This document shows positions 33,340 to 43,693 of a stretch of DNA of 64,000 nt, in pieces (the stretch's first letter is position 1; each line of letters begins with the position of its first letter). The stretch is from Timema cristinae (lineage: Eukaryota > Arthropoda > Insecta > Phasmatodea > Timematidae). The stretch spans positions 15,415,928 to 15,479,927 of the forward strand of contig JBCFYV010000001.1 in assembly GCA_039000515.1 (NCBI GenBank). The letters run 5' to 3'. Position numbers and translations under genes: made by a program. The notes under the pieces are model-generated. The model made no database searches, was not told the DNA's origin, and was given only the letters and a program-made list of their open reading frames with translations.

Positions 33340-33612
33340 AACTATACAGTCCACTTCCTGTCAAACAACCCCATTCCCTTACGGGGTAGGTAAGAAACTG
33401 TGCATGTAGCTCAAAAAACAACAACTCCGTACTGAATCCATCCTCACTAACTTTCTCCACACTTACCTATCCTTATATTCTCCCTTCAACAACATCCATA
33501 CACCGAGTCACACATGCTCTTTTATATTAAAACATAATGTTTCTCTTTTTCACACATTCATCTACAATATTTAGCCACGTCTTACATGGCCTACCCCTTC
33601 CTTTTGAACCAC
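33340..33612 (-). pseudogene. LINE ORF C-terminal fragment (second LINE type)
   Basis: On the minus strand from about 33612: GSKGRGRPCKTWLNIVDECV, KKRNIMF, stop, then RACVTRCMDVVEGRI, stop. The GRGRPxKTW...VDE..KKR pattern followed by RACM..CMDV is typical of the C-terminal end of some non-LTR retrotransposon ORFs. The downstream part to about 33340 may be its 3' UTR. Confidence 0.65.
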
Positions 33613-34178
33613 ATATTTACCATCATATATTTGTTCCGTTAATTGATATAGTTTTTTCATATAATTTTATGATTTAAAAAAAATTTTTTAACTGTTTAGT
33701 ACAATAAATTTTAATTAATTTTACAGCAGTGTTTAGTGTAAATATTTCACACAATTAATTTACACCTTTACGTTAATAACTAACAGAAATTTATAAATTG
33801 TAAAAAAAATTACAAAAACTAGTCGACAAATATAACAGAAGCAAGATGTGTGAAGGGAGGTTGCTTATTTTTCTTACAAAAGAGAAGGGTTTCCAAAATG
33901 ACCAAAAAGGTGCTTACGTAATACTTTATTGCCCTCTAAGCTTGGTGGAAACAGTGTAGTGTCACTCGTGTTTGTGTGTGTGTGTGCGTGTGTGCGTGTG
34001 TAGCGGGGGGAGTGGGGAGGGAGAGTCTGTTAAATTTATTTGCAACCTCGCAAGAGATTCCTGATGCAGCCAGAATAATGATCTTCTTTAGACAAAGGTA
34101 TTTCAGAACAGCACCTAAAAAATAACTGCTCTTGACGGTTGACGTTTTGGTCATCATGTATATGTTCGTCATTTATTT
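33613..34178. other. AT-rich stretch, no gene seen
   Basis: Contains a (GT)n tract with a following G-rich segment at 33966-34024. Confidence 0.35.
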
Positions 34179-34354
34179 GAGTTATTTAAATTACACTTTC
34201 TGAACCGACTGATTATATCAGTACATGAATTATAAACTAACATCTAGAACAGACAAAACCTCCGGCCGTAAATTTTTTGCCCATGCCAAGAATCGAACCT
34301 GGCACGCTTAGCTCAGTAGAAAGACACGCTACTGACTCAGCTAAGGTGTTGGAC
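34179..34354 (-). mobile_element. SINE-C copy
   Basis: Minus strand: head complement CTACTGACTCAGCTAAGGTG, box B complement AAGAATCGAACCTGG, and tail complement CACTTTCTGAACCGACTGAT. The body is shortened. Confidence 0.82.
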
Positions 34355-34440
34355 CAATTACGCTAATGGTTCAAGGGATCAGGTAGGTTATATTTTGTAC
34401 CCACATTTGCATGGATAGAGAGTGGGTAAACATACTGGGC
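34355..34440 (-). mobile_element. SINE-A body fragment
   Basis: TTACGCTAATGGTTC, CCCACATTTGCATGGATAGA and GAGTGGGTAAAC follow the complement of the SINE-A body. The head and tail are missing. Confidence 0.6.
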
Positions 34441-34815
34441 CTCGGAAGAAACATGTTGAGCCATATCGGAAATAGCTTCGCGTTGACCTCGATTATTAAT
34501 CGTGTGTTTGACCAACGAGCCTGAAACCACCCCTGGACGCTAGGCCAGTTCCTACGCACCAATAGGTTCAGAGGAGGCTCAGTTCATTTCTCACAGTGGC
34601 GTGGACAGAACAAGAAGGCGGGAGGGTTTGTAAAATCTAGTGATACGCACAGAAATAACATTATTGCGACATTTTACCACAATCCCAGATCATATTAGTG
34701 TGATTTCTTAGGTATCAATCTATCTGTGCCTTCTGTTGTCAAACAAATCTCTTGACGTCACAAACAAACCACTTCACATATATAGACTCGCCTAATATAT
34801 TAGTCTATACATGAT

Positions 34816-35053
34816 GGGTCCACCACATTAGCTCATTTGGTAGCGTGTCTGTCTACTGAGTTAAGGGTCCCGGGTTTGATTCCCATCATAGCGGAAAAAT
34901 GTATAATTGTTGAAATATGGGTTTCCCCTTTCAAAGTGATGAATTAATGTCCAAGGGGCTGGATGTTGTGTTAGTTCTAAATTTAAGTTAGGTCATAAGT
35001 CGTGTGTTGGTATAATTAATCGGTTCAGAAAGTGAACGTTAAATACCTCATAT
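34816..35053 (+). mobile_element. SINE-C copy, full length (238 bp)
   Basis: The tRNA-Lys/Thr-like head has TTAGCTCATTTGGTAGCGTG and box B GGGTTTGATTCCC. The body has CAAAGTGATGAATTAATGTC and the tail has TTAATCGGTTCAGAAAGTGA, then ACGTTAAATACCTCA. This is the best reference copy of the family. Confidence 0.9.
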
Positions 35054-35063
35054 TAATGACAAA

Positions 35064-35126
35064 TGAAATTAGTGTAATTAGTATATAAGCGTATAAACCA
35101 AACGGGTAGTAAGACGTGGTGCTAAA
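35064..35126 (+). mobile_element. SINE-A tail fragment
   Basis: AGTGTAATTAGTATATAAGC, then GTATAAACCAAACGGGTAGT and AAGACGTGGTGCTAAAA. Confidence 0.82.
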
Positions 35127-35128
35127 AA

Positions 35129-35253
35129 TATACACGCATATGTACTGATTACACTAATGTGTTGGGGATGAAGACGGTTGAATTCAAAGGAGGGGTGTAT
35201 TCCACATTTGTATTAAGCAAGAGGGAAAACTCATTTTGGTAATAACTACCAGC
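35129..35253 (-). mobile_element. SINE-A body fragment
   Basis: Complement of the SINE-A body (CGCATATGTACTGATTACAC ... CCACATTTGTATTAAGCAAG). It faces the tail fragment at 35064, tail to tail. Confidence 0.7.
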
Positions 35254-35324
35254 TTACCTATGTCCTAGCTGCGAAATATTATATGTATGCCCCTGACGAT
35301 ACAGGTGTCAAGTAAGACATTGAA

Positions 35325-35394
35325 TGACCTGACAGGTCAGGTCAAGCCGAAACAAGCACCGTCCCTCTCACCCCCTCCGACACAGACTGACCTG
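35325..35394. promoter_or_regulatory. Cluster of AGGTCA nuclear-receptor half-sites (candidate)
   Basis: TGACCTGACAGGTCA (35325-35339) is a perfect 15-bp palindrome. It overlaps AGGTCAGGTCA (35334-35344), and another TGACCTG lies at 35388-35394. AGGTCA is the established half-site of many nuclear receptors. Function here is inference. Confidence 0.35.
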
Positions 35395-35465
35395 AATGAA
35401 TGTCGGTCAATTATCCACTCCCCCGTTTGTCTGGGTCACACGCAGCAAAGTTGGAGGTGGAGGGG

Positions 35466-35544
35466 GTTCAAGTAGACATTGACCGGAACTTCTGTTGGGG
35501 TAGGAACACAAGACACCAACCAAGGTTCTCAGGGGGGGTTCAAG
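35466..35544. repeat. Outlying first copy of the 82-bp minisatellite
   Basis: GTAGACATTGACCGGAACTT and GAACACAAGACACCAACCAA match the main array at 37182. The copy stops at CAAG, exactly where the 1,637-bp insertion begins. Confidence 0.93.
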
Positions 35545-37181
35545 TGTACCGCCCTCCTTATCCTCTAATAGATAAGGGCAGGCGCACATTACACAAAAGC
35601 AAAATAGACATATAAACAATAACAAACGATAAATTGCAGAGGAGCTGACAGGACTGCATAAAAGTGAATAGGCCTTTCTCTCTGGCTTATACAACGATTG
35701 TGCTTCCGTGAACTCTCCTTAACTATCATCCGCCATGTTGGTACTATGAGAAATGGGGAGGAGGTCGAGAATCTTATGTTTAAAGATATAACTAATTTAC
35801 CTAGAATTAGTAAATTAAAAGGTTGCATTGAGTATAAGAATGTTTATTATAAAAGATAACAATTGATATATGCAAATGTAAGTAACAACAATGAATAAAT
35901 AGATATTTTTAAAAATATATATATGTAGAAGATTGGGTTATGCCCATGATAATACAGTTATCATAACAACACAGGTTATGCCCATGATAATACAGTTGTC
36001 GTAACAACATAGGTTATGCCCATAATAATACAGTTGTCATAACGACATAGGTTATATACGACCTAAAGATTATTACCAAGTTAAATCCATGGCCCCTTAG
36101 GGTCTCTGCGGCAATCCGCAATACAATGAATACAACATCTAGCCACCACAGGCCAACCTTCCGCATAACAATAGCGAAGTTGTATAAAACTAACTTGAAA
36201 ATATTATTGGCAATCTAAGTTTACCACAATATAAAGGGAGATCCTCCATGATTAAATAAATATACAATAAATATCACAATTTACATAGCCGTAAGGGCTA
36301 TAACAATTCCCACATTAGGTAGGCAACACGCCTTACGTAGATTTATGGTGACCTACAAAAGTTAAAGTTCACCATAAATGACAATTATTTGCAGAGCCAG
36401 AAGGGCAAAAAAAAAGGGATTCTAAAAATTATTACCCACATTAATATTTAGAATATTTTATGCCATGCCGGGCATACCTTTCCTCGTGATCTAACATATT
36501 TACAAAAGACAATATATAATGGTAATCCAAAAATAAATAATACTAGTCCCAAAGTTAATTTTGAATGTACCGGCCGAAATAGAATTTGTACCCAGCATAG
36601 ATTTCTTTTAAATGAATAATATAAGTTCCAAAGATAATTTTGATGTGTACAGGCCGAAATAGAATTTATACCTTAGGATCATCCTGTCCTAAAGTGTTTG
36701 TCGTATGACACAGCTGAATCAAGAAGTGATTTTACAAAGCAAACGGCCACAGTATATAAACGATATTATTCTGAGAGGAGGGGGAACAAAGGGGAAACCT
36801 AGAACAAAGTAGAAACAAATACACAGAGTAGAGGGAAGGGATAGTAATTCATAAGAACATTCCCGGTTATCTGAGATTTTACTAGAACACCACGTGTTCA
36901 ACACGAGGTCACATGCGCGTCACTCACTTCCCATGATTCAATGGGCGGCTCCACGCCCATTCCGACACGCCAATTTTTCGTTCAGTTTAACAATAACACT
37001 TGGTGTTGATGTAGTGTTCGTGGGGGAAACGAAAGTTCGATTGATGTGACTTGAGACACTTATATGGTGAACGGGGCTTTTGGTGAGTAGATTCCTTGTT
37101 TACATTTTGGTGTTGTGGAATAGTGTTTATTAGCCCATTTACTCTTCTTCGCTTGTAACGTTGATGTCAATAAACGTTACA
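35545..37181. mobile_element. Candidate solo LTR (1,637 bp) inserted in the 82-bp array
   Basis: The insert starts TGTACC and ends GTTACA, short inverted ends of the TG...CA type. CAAG flanks both sides (35541-35544 and 37182-37185), while neighbouring array units contain GGTTCAAGTAGAC with a single CAAG, so the empty site is known. AATAAA lies at 37169-37174. Internal repeats occur at 35934-36048 (38 bp x 3) and 36535-36670 (two ~80-bp copies). There is no coding frame of note. An ends-in TG/CA element with 4-bp duplication fits a retroviral-type solo LTR. A DNA transposon is the alternative. Confidence 0.7.
35934..36048. repeat. 38-bp tandem repeat, 3 copies, inside the candidate LTR
   Basis: GGTTATGCCCATGATAATAC followed by AGTTGTCATAACAACAT is repeated three times with few changes. 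Confidence 0.9.
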
Positions 37182-38045
37182 CAAGTAGACATTGACCAGA
37201 ACCTCTGGAACTTCTGTTGGGGTAGGAACACAAGACACCAACCAAGGTTCTCAGGGGGGGGTTCAAGTAGACATTGACCAGAACCTCTGGAACTTCTGTT
37301 GGGGTAGGAACACAAGACACCAACCAAGGTTCTCAGGGGGGTTCAAGTAGACATTGACCAGAACCTCTGTAACTTCTGTTGGGGTAGGAACACAAGACAC
37401 CAACCAAGGTTCTATGGAGGGGTTCAAGTAGACATTGACCAGAACCTCTGGAACTTCTGTTGGGGTAGGAACACAAGACACCAACCAAGGTTCTATGGAG
37501 GGGTTCAAGTAGACATTGACCAGAACCTCTGGAACTTCTGTTGGGGTAGGAACACAAGACACCAACCAAGGTTCTCAGGGGGGTTCAAGTAGACATTGAC
37601 CGGAACTTCTGTTGGGGTAGGAACACAAGACACCAACCAAGGTTATCAGGGGGGGTTCAAGTAGACATTGACCAGAACCTCTGGAACTTCTGTTGGGGTA
37701 GGAACACAATACACCAACCAAGGTTCTATGGAGGGGTTCAAGTAGACATTGACCAGAACCTCTGGAACTTCTGTTGGGGTAGGAACACAAGACACCAACC
37801 AAGGTTCTCAGGGGGGGGTTCAAGTAGACATTGACCGGAACCTCTGGAACTTCTGTTGGGGTAGTAACACAAGACACCAACCAAGGTTCTCAGGGGGGGG
37901 GTTCAAGTAGACATTGACCAGAACCTCTTGAACTTCTGTTGGGGTAGGAACACAAGACACCAACCAAGGTTCTAAGGGGGGTTCAAGTAGACATTGACCG
38001 GAACTTCTGTTGGGGTAGGAACACAAGACACCAACCAAGTTTCTC
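37182..38045. repeat. Minisatellite, ~82-bp unit, ~11 copies
   Basis: The unit contains CAAGTAGACATTGACCAGAA, CTTCTGTTGGGGTAGGAACA and CAACCAAGGTTCTCAGGGGG. Poly-G length and a 9-bp segment (CTCTGGAAC) vary among copies. Minus-strand frames through it are repeat shadows. Confidence 0.97.
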
Positions 38046-38059
38046 AGGGGGAAAGAAGG

Positions 38060-38160
38060 GGGGGGGGGAGTACACCATGGTAAATAATACCACGGTGTCA
38101 ATGGTGTTTTTCCCCCTCTTCCTCTCTTAATACTAATGTGGACGCACTTCTTTTTAAAAG
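38060..38160 (+). mobile_element. Diverged SINE-A body
   Basis: GGTGTTTTTCCCCCTCTTCC and TGGACGCACTTCTTTTTAAA resemble the central body only. Confidence 0.4.
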
Positions 38161-38275
38161 CCTGATCTCTTAGATTAAGCCATTCATAAATATTTTTTTA
38201 GACGCATATCCTATACGCATATTATGTACCTTAGACCAATTTGTTAATAATTAAGAATTTTGTATTTTAAATAAG

Positions 38276-38402
38276 AATACTCGCATTTGCGTGAAGGAAG
38301 AGTGAAAACCAATTTAGGGGAAACTACCTCAATCTGTCAGTTATCGGCAGTCCCGGTCTTTCATGAGAGTGATGTCTTAGACCATGCGGCCACCGAAGCG
38401 AG
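38276..38402 (-). mobile_element. SINE-A copy, tail missing
   Basis: Complement of body (CTCGCATTTGCGTGAAGGAA) and head (CTTAGACCATGCGGCCACCG). Confidence 0.85.
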
Positions 38403-38827
38403 TGTGATCAGCTCATGTTCTTTGCATTTGTTATCATCATGTCCTGAATTTTGATAACATGTTATTGCCTTATCACAGCCAATGCTTGTGTGTACAGACA
38501 TCATGTCCATGTTCATGAGCCTCTGGCTGTGAAAACTTGTATTCCATAGGTCATTATTTGGTCGCTTTTCGTCATTTTGGATTTTAATGGTCATATTGTC
38601 TTGGTTTTCATCATTTTCAGGCAATAGTTTACAGATATAGAGGTCCCGGGGTCGATTCTCAGTGCTATGAAGCAGTGGGTCTGGAACTAGGTCAACTCAG
38701 ACTCGTGAAGACAAATGAGAAGCTACTTAATAAATAAGTAGCGGCTTTGTTCTAGAAAACTGAGATTAACGATCGTAGGGGTCGTTGTTCTGACCACATG
38801 ACACCCTTTATCCGCAGAAGTTGGCAC

Positions 38828-39080
38828 TACCCGCTTCGGTGACCGCGTGGTCTAAAGCGCTACTCTTGCAGTAGACTAGACTGCCAACGACTGGAGATAA
38901 AGGTTCGGATCCCAGTCGGTTGGACTAAGAGTGGTTTTTCAAAATTGTTTTACGCTCTCCCTCCACGCCAATGTGAGTATATTTCCTCTGAATATCACCT
39001 TCATAATCTCTTGAAACCAAAAGGGTAGTTAGTAAACTATACAAGCATCTAAAACCGAACGGTTAGTAGGACTCGATGCT
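38828..39080 (+). mobile_element. SINE-A copy, full length
   Basis: ACCCGCTTCGGTGACCGCGT through box B GGTTCGGATCCC to a diverged tail CCGAACGGTTAGTAGGACTC. Confidence 0.9.
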
Positions 39081-39231
39081 AAAAAAATATTGGAACTATC
39101 TGCGGCGACCCCTCGGTTGGTGTAGCTCGATTGCAGGTGACGCCATGGAGTTATTTTTTATGGAAATCGATATTTTATAGATGCGTAAATACTCAACCAT
39201 AAATGTTTTTAATCATACTGTTGTCGGAATG

Positions 39232-39400
39232 AGAATATAATATAGGCCATGAACTTTGTATCACAGTTGTTGGTGTTAGAAGGTAATGTAGTCAATGAAC
39301 TTTGTATCACAGTTGTTGGTGTTAGAAGGTAATGCAGGCCATGAACTTTGTATCACAGTTGTCACTGTTAGAAGGTAATGTAGTCAATTAACTTTGTATC
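39232..39400. repeat. 46-bp tandem repeat, ~3.6 copies
   Basis: The unit contains GAACTTTGTATCACAGTTGT, then TGGTGTTAGAAGGTAATG. It has no visible similarity to the two other 46-bp arrays. Confidence 0.9.
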
Positions 39401-39956
39401 CTCTTTGCTTGTATATTTGTAAAATACACATTCCTGATGAGACTGCAACTAGGTTGGAGAGGGGTTGCTTTGGGGACAGGGGTGGAGGGGGTAGCTATTA
39501 CATACGAAGCATATATTTATAAATTAATATTATAATTAGTAGATAGCAAGAGTTTAATTGTTTAGGGTTTTCCATTACATATGTTCTAGTTTCCATTTGT
39601 AAATCGAGTGTTTGATTTATTCGCGTGCGTTCATTACGAGTTTTTATTCTTGGTTTTATTTTTTATCTAAAGTCATTTCTGATAATATTTAGACCATCAA
39701 AGTCCAGACCCTATGTAACTTTAGGTAATGAGAATAACCCAAATCTATTTTGGTGAAACATATTTCAATAATTGCGAAACATGTTCGAGCCTCGTTAGTG
39801 ATGAACTCTTTGTTAATTACATTCATGAAGTAGAGCCCTTTACCATCGAGGGGTGACGAGGACAATAATTGCTGTTCAAATAGATACAGCCTTTGTTTTG
39901 TAAAGCGTTAATGTTCCAATGTGTTATTTAATTGAATCGTACAAGCAGTTGAACAA
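39401..39956. other. AT-rich stretch, no gene seen
   Basis: Unique AT-rich DNA before a SINE-B copy. Confidence 0.3.
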
Positions 39957-40220
39957 TAAAATTATTATTATTAGCACTGCGTCTTACTACCCGTTCGGGT
40001 TATACGCACTTACGCTAATGTGTAATAGTAGGGTGATTGTGAGATGAAATGGAGGACCTACAGTTTAACGTGGGATCCGAACCACGGTGGAGGCCTGGCA
40101 TTCCCACATTCACAAGATGTCTTGTCAGAGGTGAAGGAAGGGTTTGGTAATCAGATAAATCTGTCCCGGGACCGAGGATTGAACCCTGGACCCTAGCACA
40201 GAAGTCCAACACCTTACCCA
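39957..40220 (-). mobile_element. SINE-B, nearly full length
   Basis: Complement from (ATT)n and GCACTGCGTCTTACTACCCG to the head at TCCAACACCTTACCCAC, where it stops inside box A. Confidence 0.92.
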
Positions 40221-40237
40221 CAACTTTGGTCCAGTAT

Positions 40238-40552
40238 TGTTTTTTATTTATTTGAGATATTTAGCGTGCACTTTCTGAACCGACTTATTATATCAGTTCA
40301 CCAGAATTTCTATGAGCGAGAACGAAATGACCTAACAATTTTGCCGGGAGAGGTATTTTAATATACCTTACAGGGTTCTTTCACATGCCACAATCGACAT
40401 GGGACAAACCGCTTTACTTCTCAACCGAAGGAAGTTGTGCAATGGATATTTATCGCTCAAGAGAAATCCGTCGACCCCGGCTGGGTTTGAACTCACAAAC
40501 ATCGGGTCATGAGGTGACCATTTTACTCTAAGACCTCCGAGTTAGTTTACAG
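40238..40552 (-). mobile_element. SINE-D copy, full length
   Basis: Starts with tail complement GCACTTTCTGAACCGACTTA, continues with CCTTACAGGGTTCTTTCACA, and ends with head complement GACCATTTTACTCTAAGACC. It is the inverted match of the copy at 9644-9927. Confidence 0.85.
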
Positions 40553-40690
40553 TAATGTAAAAATATAGAATAGTTATAGAGAAGTATTACAGACCATGCA
40601 TTAACATAAGCTTGTGTTTGTGAGACGAACATAATTAGCACAAGTAATTAAAACTATATAATTAGGCCTAATATTATCTTATTATTTTAT

Positions 40691-40900
40691 TACCACGTCT
40701 TACTACTATTCAGATTCACTCATGTGTACTAATTACGCTAATTAGTTATAGATGAATAGGCTAAATTTAAAGTGTAACTGCATTTACATGGAGAGAGAGA
40801 GGGAAAAACTGTTGAGTTAAAAACCACCCTTAGTAAATCCGACCTATATTCGAACCCCGATCTCCCCTTTGTCAACATCAATCCAATACCGAAGCGGGTT
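40691..40900 (-). mobile_element. SINE-A copy, left arm of a head-to-head pair
   Basis: Complement from tail (CACGTCTTACTACTATTCAG) through box B complement TCGAACCCCGATCTCC to CCGAAGCGGGT. A deletion shortens the head. Confidence 0.85.
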
Positions 40901-40909
40901 TAACTTTAA

Positions 40910-41133
40910 GCTGCATCGGTGGTCACGTGGTCTTACGCGTCACTCTCTTTTCTGATGACAGGAAGCTTGTGACTCGTGTCCTGGTTGGATGTACTGAGGG
41001 TGGTTTTTCCTCAATGGTTTCCTCGCTCTCCCTCCACGTAATTGCGGGTGTATTTCCTCTAAATAATTACCTCTTCATCCCTATCACACTAGTGTAATTA
41101 ATGTTTGTGTATAACCCGAAAGGATGGGTGATA
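40910..41133 (+). mobile_element. SINE-A copy, right arm of a head-to-head pair
   Basis: GCTGCATCGGTGGTCACGTG through GTACTGAGGGTGGTTTTTCC to a tail that stops at AACCCGAAAGGATGG. Confidence 0.85.
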
Positions 41134-41561
41134 TAACTTTGATTTGAAGCTTTCCCTGTTCACTCATCCGTGCTTTCCAATTTGTCCAACGGCCTTGTTT
41201 GGATTTCTTTTTTTCTTTTTCTATCGGGTCGTTTAGGAGAAGAAAAAAAAATGTATCCCAGTCGAAACACGGGAGTAATGGAGCGGGAACCTTTGATGTT
41301 TTTCAGTTGCGACAGTAAAATAAACCCATTGGCGTGTATCATTCTAACCATCACCCCGCCTCTACCCTCAACCCTCTAAAAGCATCTCACCTTAACAACA
41401 ACCCTCCCCAGAACAAATTAAACATATTTCGATGTTTCATCTGGGACTGTCTTGTATTTAAGAGACCAGGGTTTGACCCCAACTGATCTCTTTATACATT
41501 GATGCAGTGGTTGACTTATAGTCGGGGTTTTAACTCTCCTTTAAAGCCCTCGTATATACTT

Positions 41562-41797
41562 TAGCATCGCGTCTTACTACCCGCTCGATCGGGTTATACG
41601 CTTATGTACTAATTACAATAATTGTTTTAGGTATTAGGAAAGTTATATTTAGATGAAGTGTACCTGCATTTGCGGGAAGAGAGAGTGGAAAACTATTTTG
41701 GTGGGGACCTCAGTACACCAAACCGAGATTCAAACTCCGATCTTTACAGTTTAGTCCAACACGAGAGTAGCGGTTAGACCATGCAGCCACCGAAGCA
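41562..41797 (-). mobile_element. SINE-A copy, left arm of a second head-to-head pair
   Basis: Complement from GCATCGCGTCTTACTACCCG to CCATGCAGCCACCGAAGC. The tail carries a small duplication (CGCTCGATCGGG). Confidence 0.9.
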
Positions 41798-41805
41798 CCA
41801 AAAAA

Positions 41806-42036
41806 ACCCTTTTCGGTGGTCGCGTGGTCTAAGGCATCACTCTAACGATAGACTGGATTGATGATGACGGGGAGATCGGGGATCAAATCCCGGTCGGGTG
41901 TACTGATGATGGGTTTTTACCGCTATTCCTCATCGCAAATGCATGAGCACTTCCTCTGAATTCAACCTTCCTAATCCCTCACACATTACCATCAGTACAT
42001 TTGTTTGTAACCCAAACGATTAGTAAGACGCAGTGA
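41806..42036 (+). mobile_element. SINE-A copy, right arm of a second head-to-head pair
   Basis: TTTTCGGTGGTCGCGTGGTC, box B GGGATCAAATCCC, through to tail CAAACGATTAGTAAGACGCA. Only ~8 bp separate it from the left arm. Confidence 0.9.
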
Positions 42037-42218
42037 CAAAAAACTTACCTCAAATCTCGGACGGCGGGGGGGAGGGGTGAAAGCAAGTCTAAAATCAATC
42101 CTTGGTTCCTTCAGAAATAAAGCACACCCCGTCTAATTAGCACGCACTTCTGACAGTGCTGCTTCTAGTGGATGTGCAAGGCAACTTGATCAAAAACTGC
42201 TTCGATTTAAACAAGGAG

Positions 42219-42270
42219 TATTCAACCCACGACCCTCGGGCCACTTACGGCCTTTGCAGCCCGCTGGCTT
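42219..42270. mobile_element. hAT-like terminal fragment
   Basis: TATTCAACCCACGACCCTCG, then GGCCACTTACGGCC and GCAGCCCGC follow the familiar 'CAACC...GGCCCGCGGGCC' pattern of hAT termini. Confidence 0.4.
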
Positions 42271-42477
42271 GTAAAAATTATAAAATTACCTCAAGACAGA
42301 TACAGATTTATACTATACATGATTAAATAATAAAATAAAAATATACTTTATGTTATTTTATAAACTTTTTTGCTGTTTACGTAAAGAAAAATATTACATT
42401 TTTATACAAATTTACTTTGAACCGGAAATTAATGAACACTATAGTATACAAGGGAGAATGTACTATTTCGGGCACGA

Positions 42478-42645
42478 TCGAACATAGTCGGGAATGTTCG
42501 GACATAGTCGGGAGTGTTCGAACATATTCGGGAGTGTTCGAACATAGTCGGGAGTGTTCGGACATAGTCGGGAGTGTTCGGAAATAGTCGGGAGTGTTCG
42601 AACATAGTCTGGAGTGTTCGGACATAGTTGGTAGTGTTCCAACAT
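42478..42645. repeat. 21-bp tandem repeat, 8 copies
   Basis: GGACATAGTCGGGAGTGTTC plus G repeats. As 21 is a multiple of three, heptapeptide frames appear on the minus strand and are not genes. It borders a SINE-D fragment. Confidence 0.95.
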
Positions 42646-42655
42646 TTACTCCCCT

Positions 42656-42778
42656 CCGAAGGAAGTTGTGCTACCGATTTAAATCGATCAAGAAAAATCC
42701 CTCGACCTGGAATGGGAAAATCGGGTTTTGAGGCGAGCTCTTTAACCTCAAGACCACCGAGGTCACCTGATGATTTAC
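42656..42778 (-). mobile_element. SINE-D head-side fragment
   Basis: Complement GAAGGAAGTTGTGCTACCGA and CTCAAGACCACCGAGGTCAC match the SINE-D head side at 40430-40552. Confidence 0.75.
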
Positions 42779-43365
42779 AAGTACGCTTGAATTTGTAATA
42801 CGTATCAACATTTTAAGGGAATTCTCAACACGTATAAATAGAATCTCAAGTTGTAGCAGTGAGAGGTTAAAATTACATTTCTTAACTCGCATTTGAGGTT
42901 ATTTTGACACAAATAAATTAAATTTTACATATTAACGGTGTTATTTTTTTACTCAAGTTTTGTAAAAAAAAATACGTTCAATAGAACCTTCAAGTTCATG
43001 AATAAATAAACATTCTCCTCCATTTGTATTCCACACTTCTTCTTTACTTGACCAAGACGACGAGTCCATGTTGCAAATATTTGTAAAAAGAGGAAAAAAA
43101 ATTCTTTTAAATGCTTTAAAAACTAGTATCTCATTTTAAGTGAAAATAAACTAAAACTTTTGTTTAAAATAAATACCACAGCCAAGTTTATGTTGATACG
43201 AGATGGCCTGGTTTCATAGCTTTACAAGATAGCAATGAGCGTGTTAAGAAGGGAGGGGGGAGGGTACTGTCGGTTCTTATATAGTCTAGACCTTCTCGGA
43301 AACAATACACATTCGAAATTAGATCAGAATGTGTACTCACTTAACTATTGTAGGGATAGGCCATA
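42779..43365. other. AT-rich stretch, no gene seen
   Basis: Unique AT-rich DNA. A small purine-rich G tract (AAGGGAGGGGGGAGGG) lies near 43250. Confidence 0.3.
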
Positions 43366-43367
43366 CT

Positions 43368-43440
43368 AATGGTTTTCAACTTGTGGTACACGAACAGATC
43401 TAAGGGAGGGCGTATAATTTAATATACTTTTCATTTATCA
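43368..43440. mobile_element. hAT-like terminal fragment
   Basis: AATGGTTTTCAACTTGTGGT followed by ACACGAACAGATCTAAGGGA resembles the 'GGTTCTCAACCTGTGGTACG' class of hAT ends. No second terminus found. Confidence 0.4.
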
Positions 43441-43693
43441 CTTAAATATTACCATTAAATATGTAATATTTTGGATGTGGGGAAATAATTATATCTGGGG
43501 GCTAGATTAAACTAGATAGAATGTGCGACAGAACAATCTTGTTTGTTAGAGTTTTTTTTACTTCATTGGAAGTTACAGGTTTAGGTTGAGTTCATCTTGG
43601 ATCATAACTAATTTGATAGTTTGTTAAAATAGGTTTTTATCTTTATTATAAGAAACACATAAACTGATAATTAATTAGGAGTCCGAATCGATG

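Noticed and set aside
35589..35828. Coding frame inside the 1,637-bp insertion as a gag-like gene
   Set aside because: It is short, without zinc knuckles or other retroelement motifs. The insertion looks like an LTR without internal region.
37139..38101. Minus-strand frames containing ENLGWCLVFLPQQKFQRF
   Set aside because: Shadow of the 82-bp minisatellite. The frame changes with each poly-G length difference.
42377..42645. Heptapeptide frames (SEHSRLC / PNTPDYV)
   Set aside because: Shadow of the 21-bp repeat.
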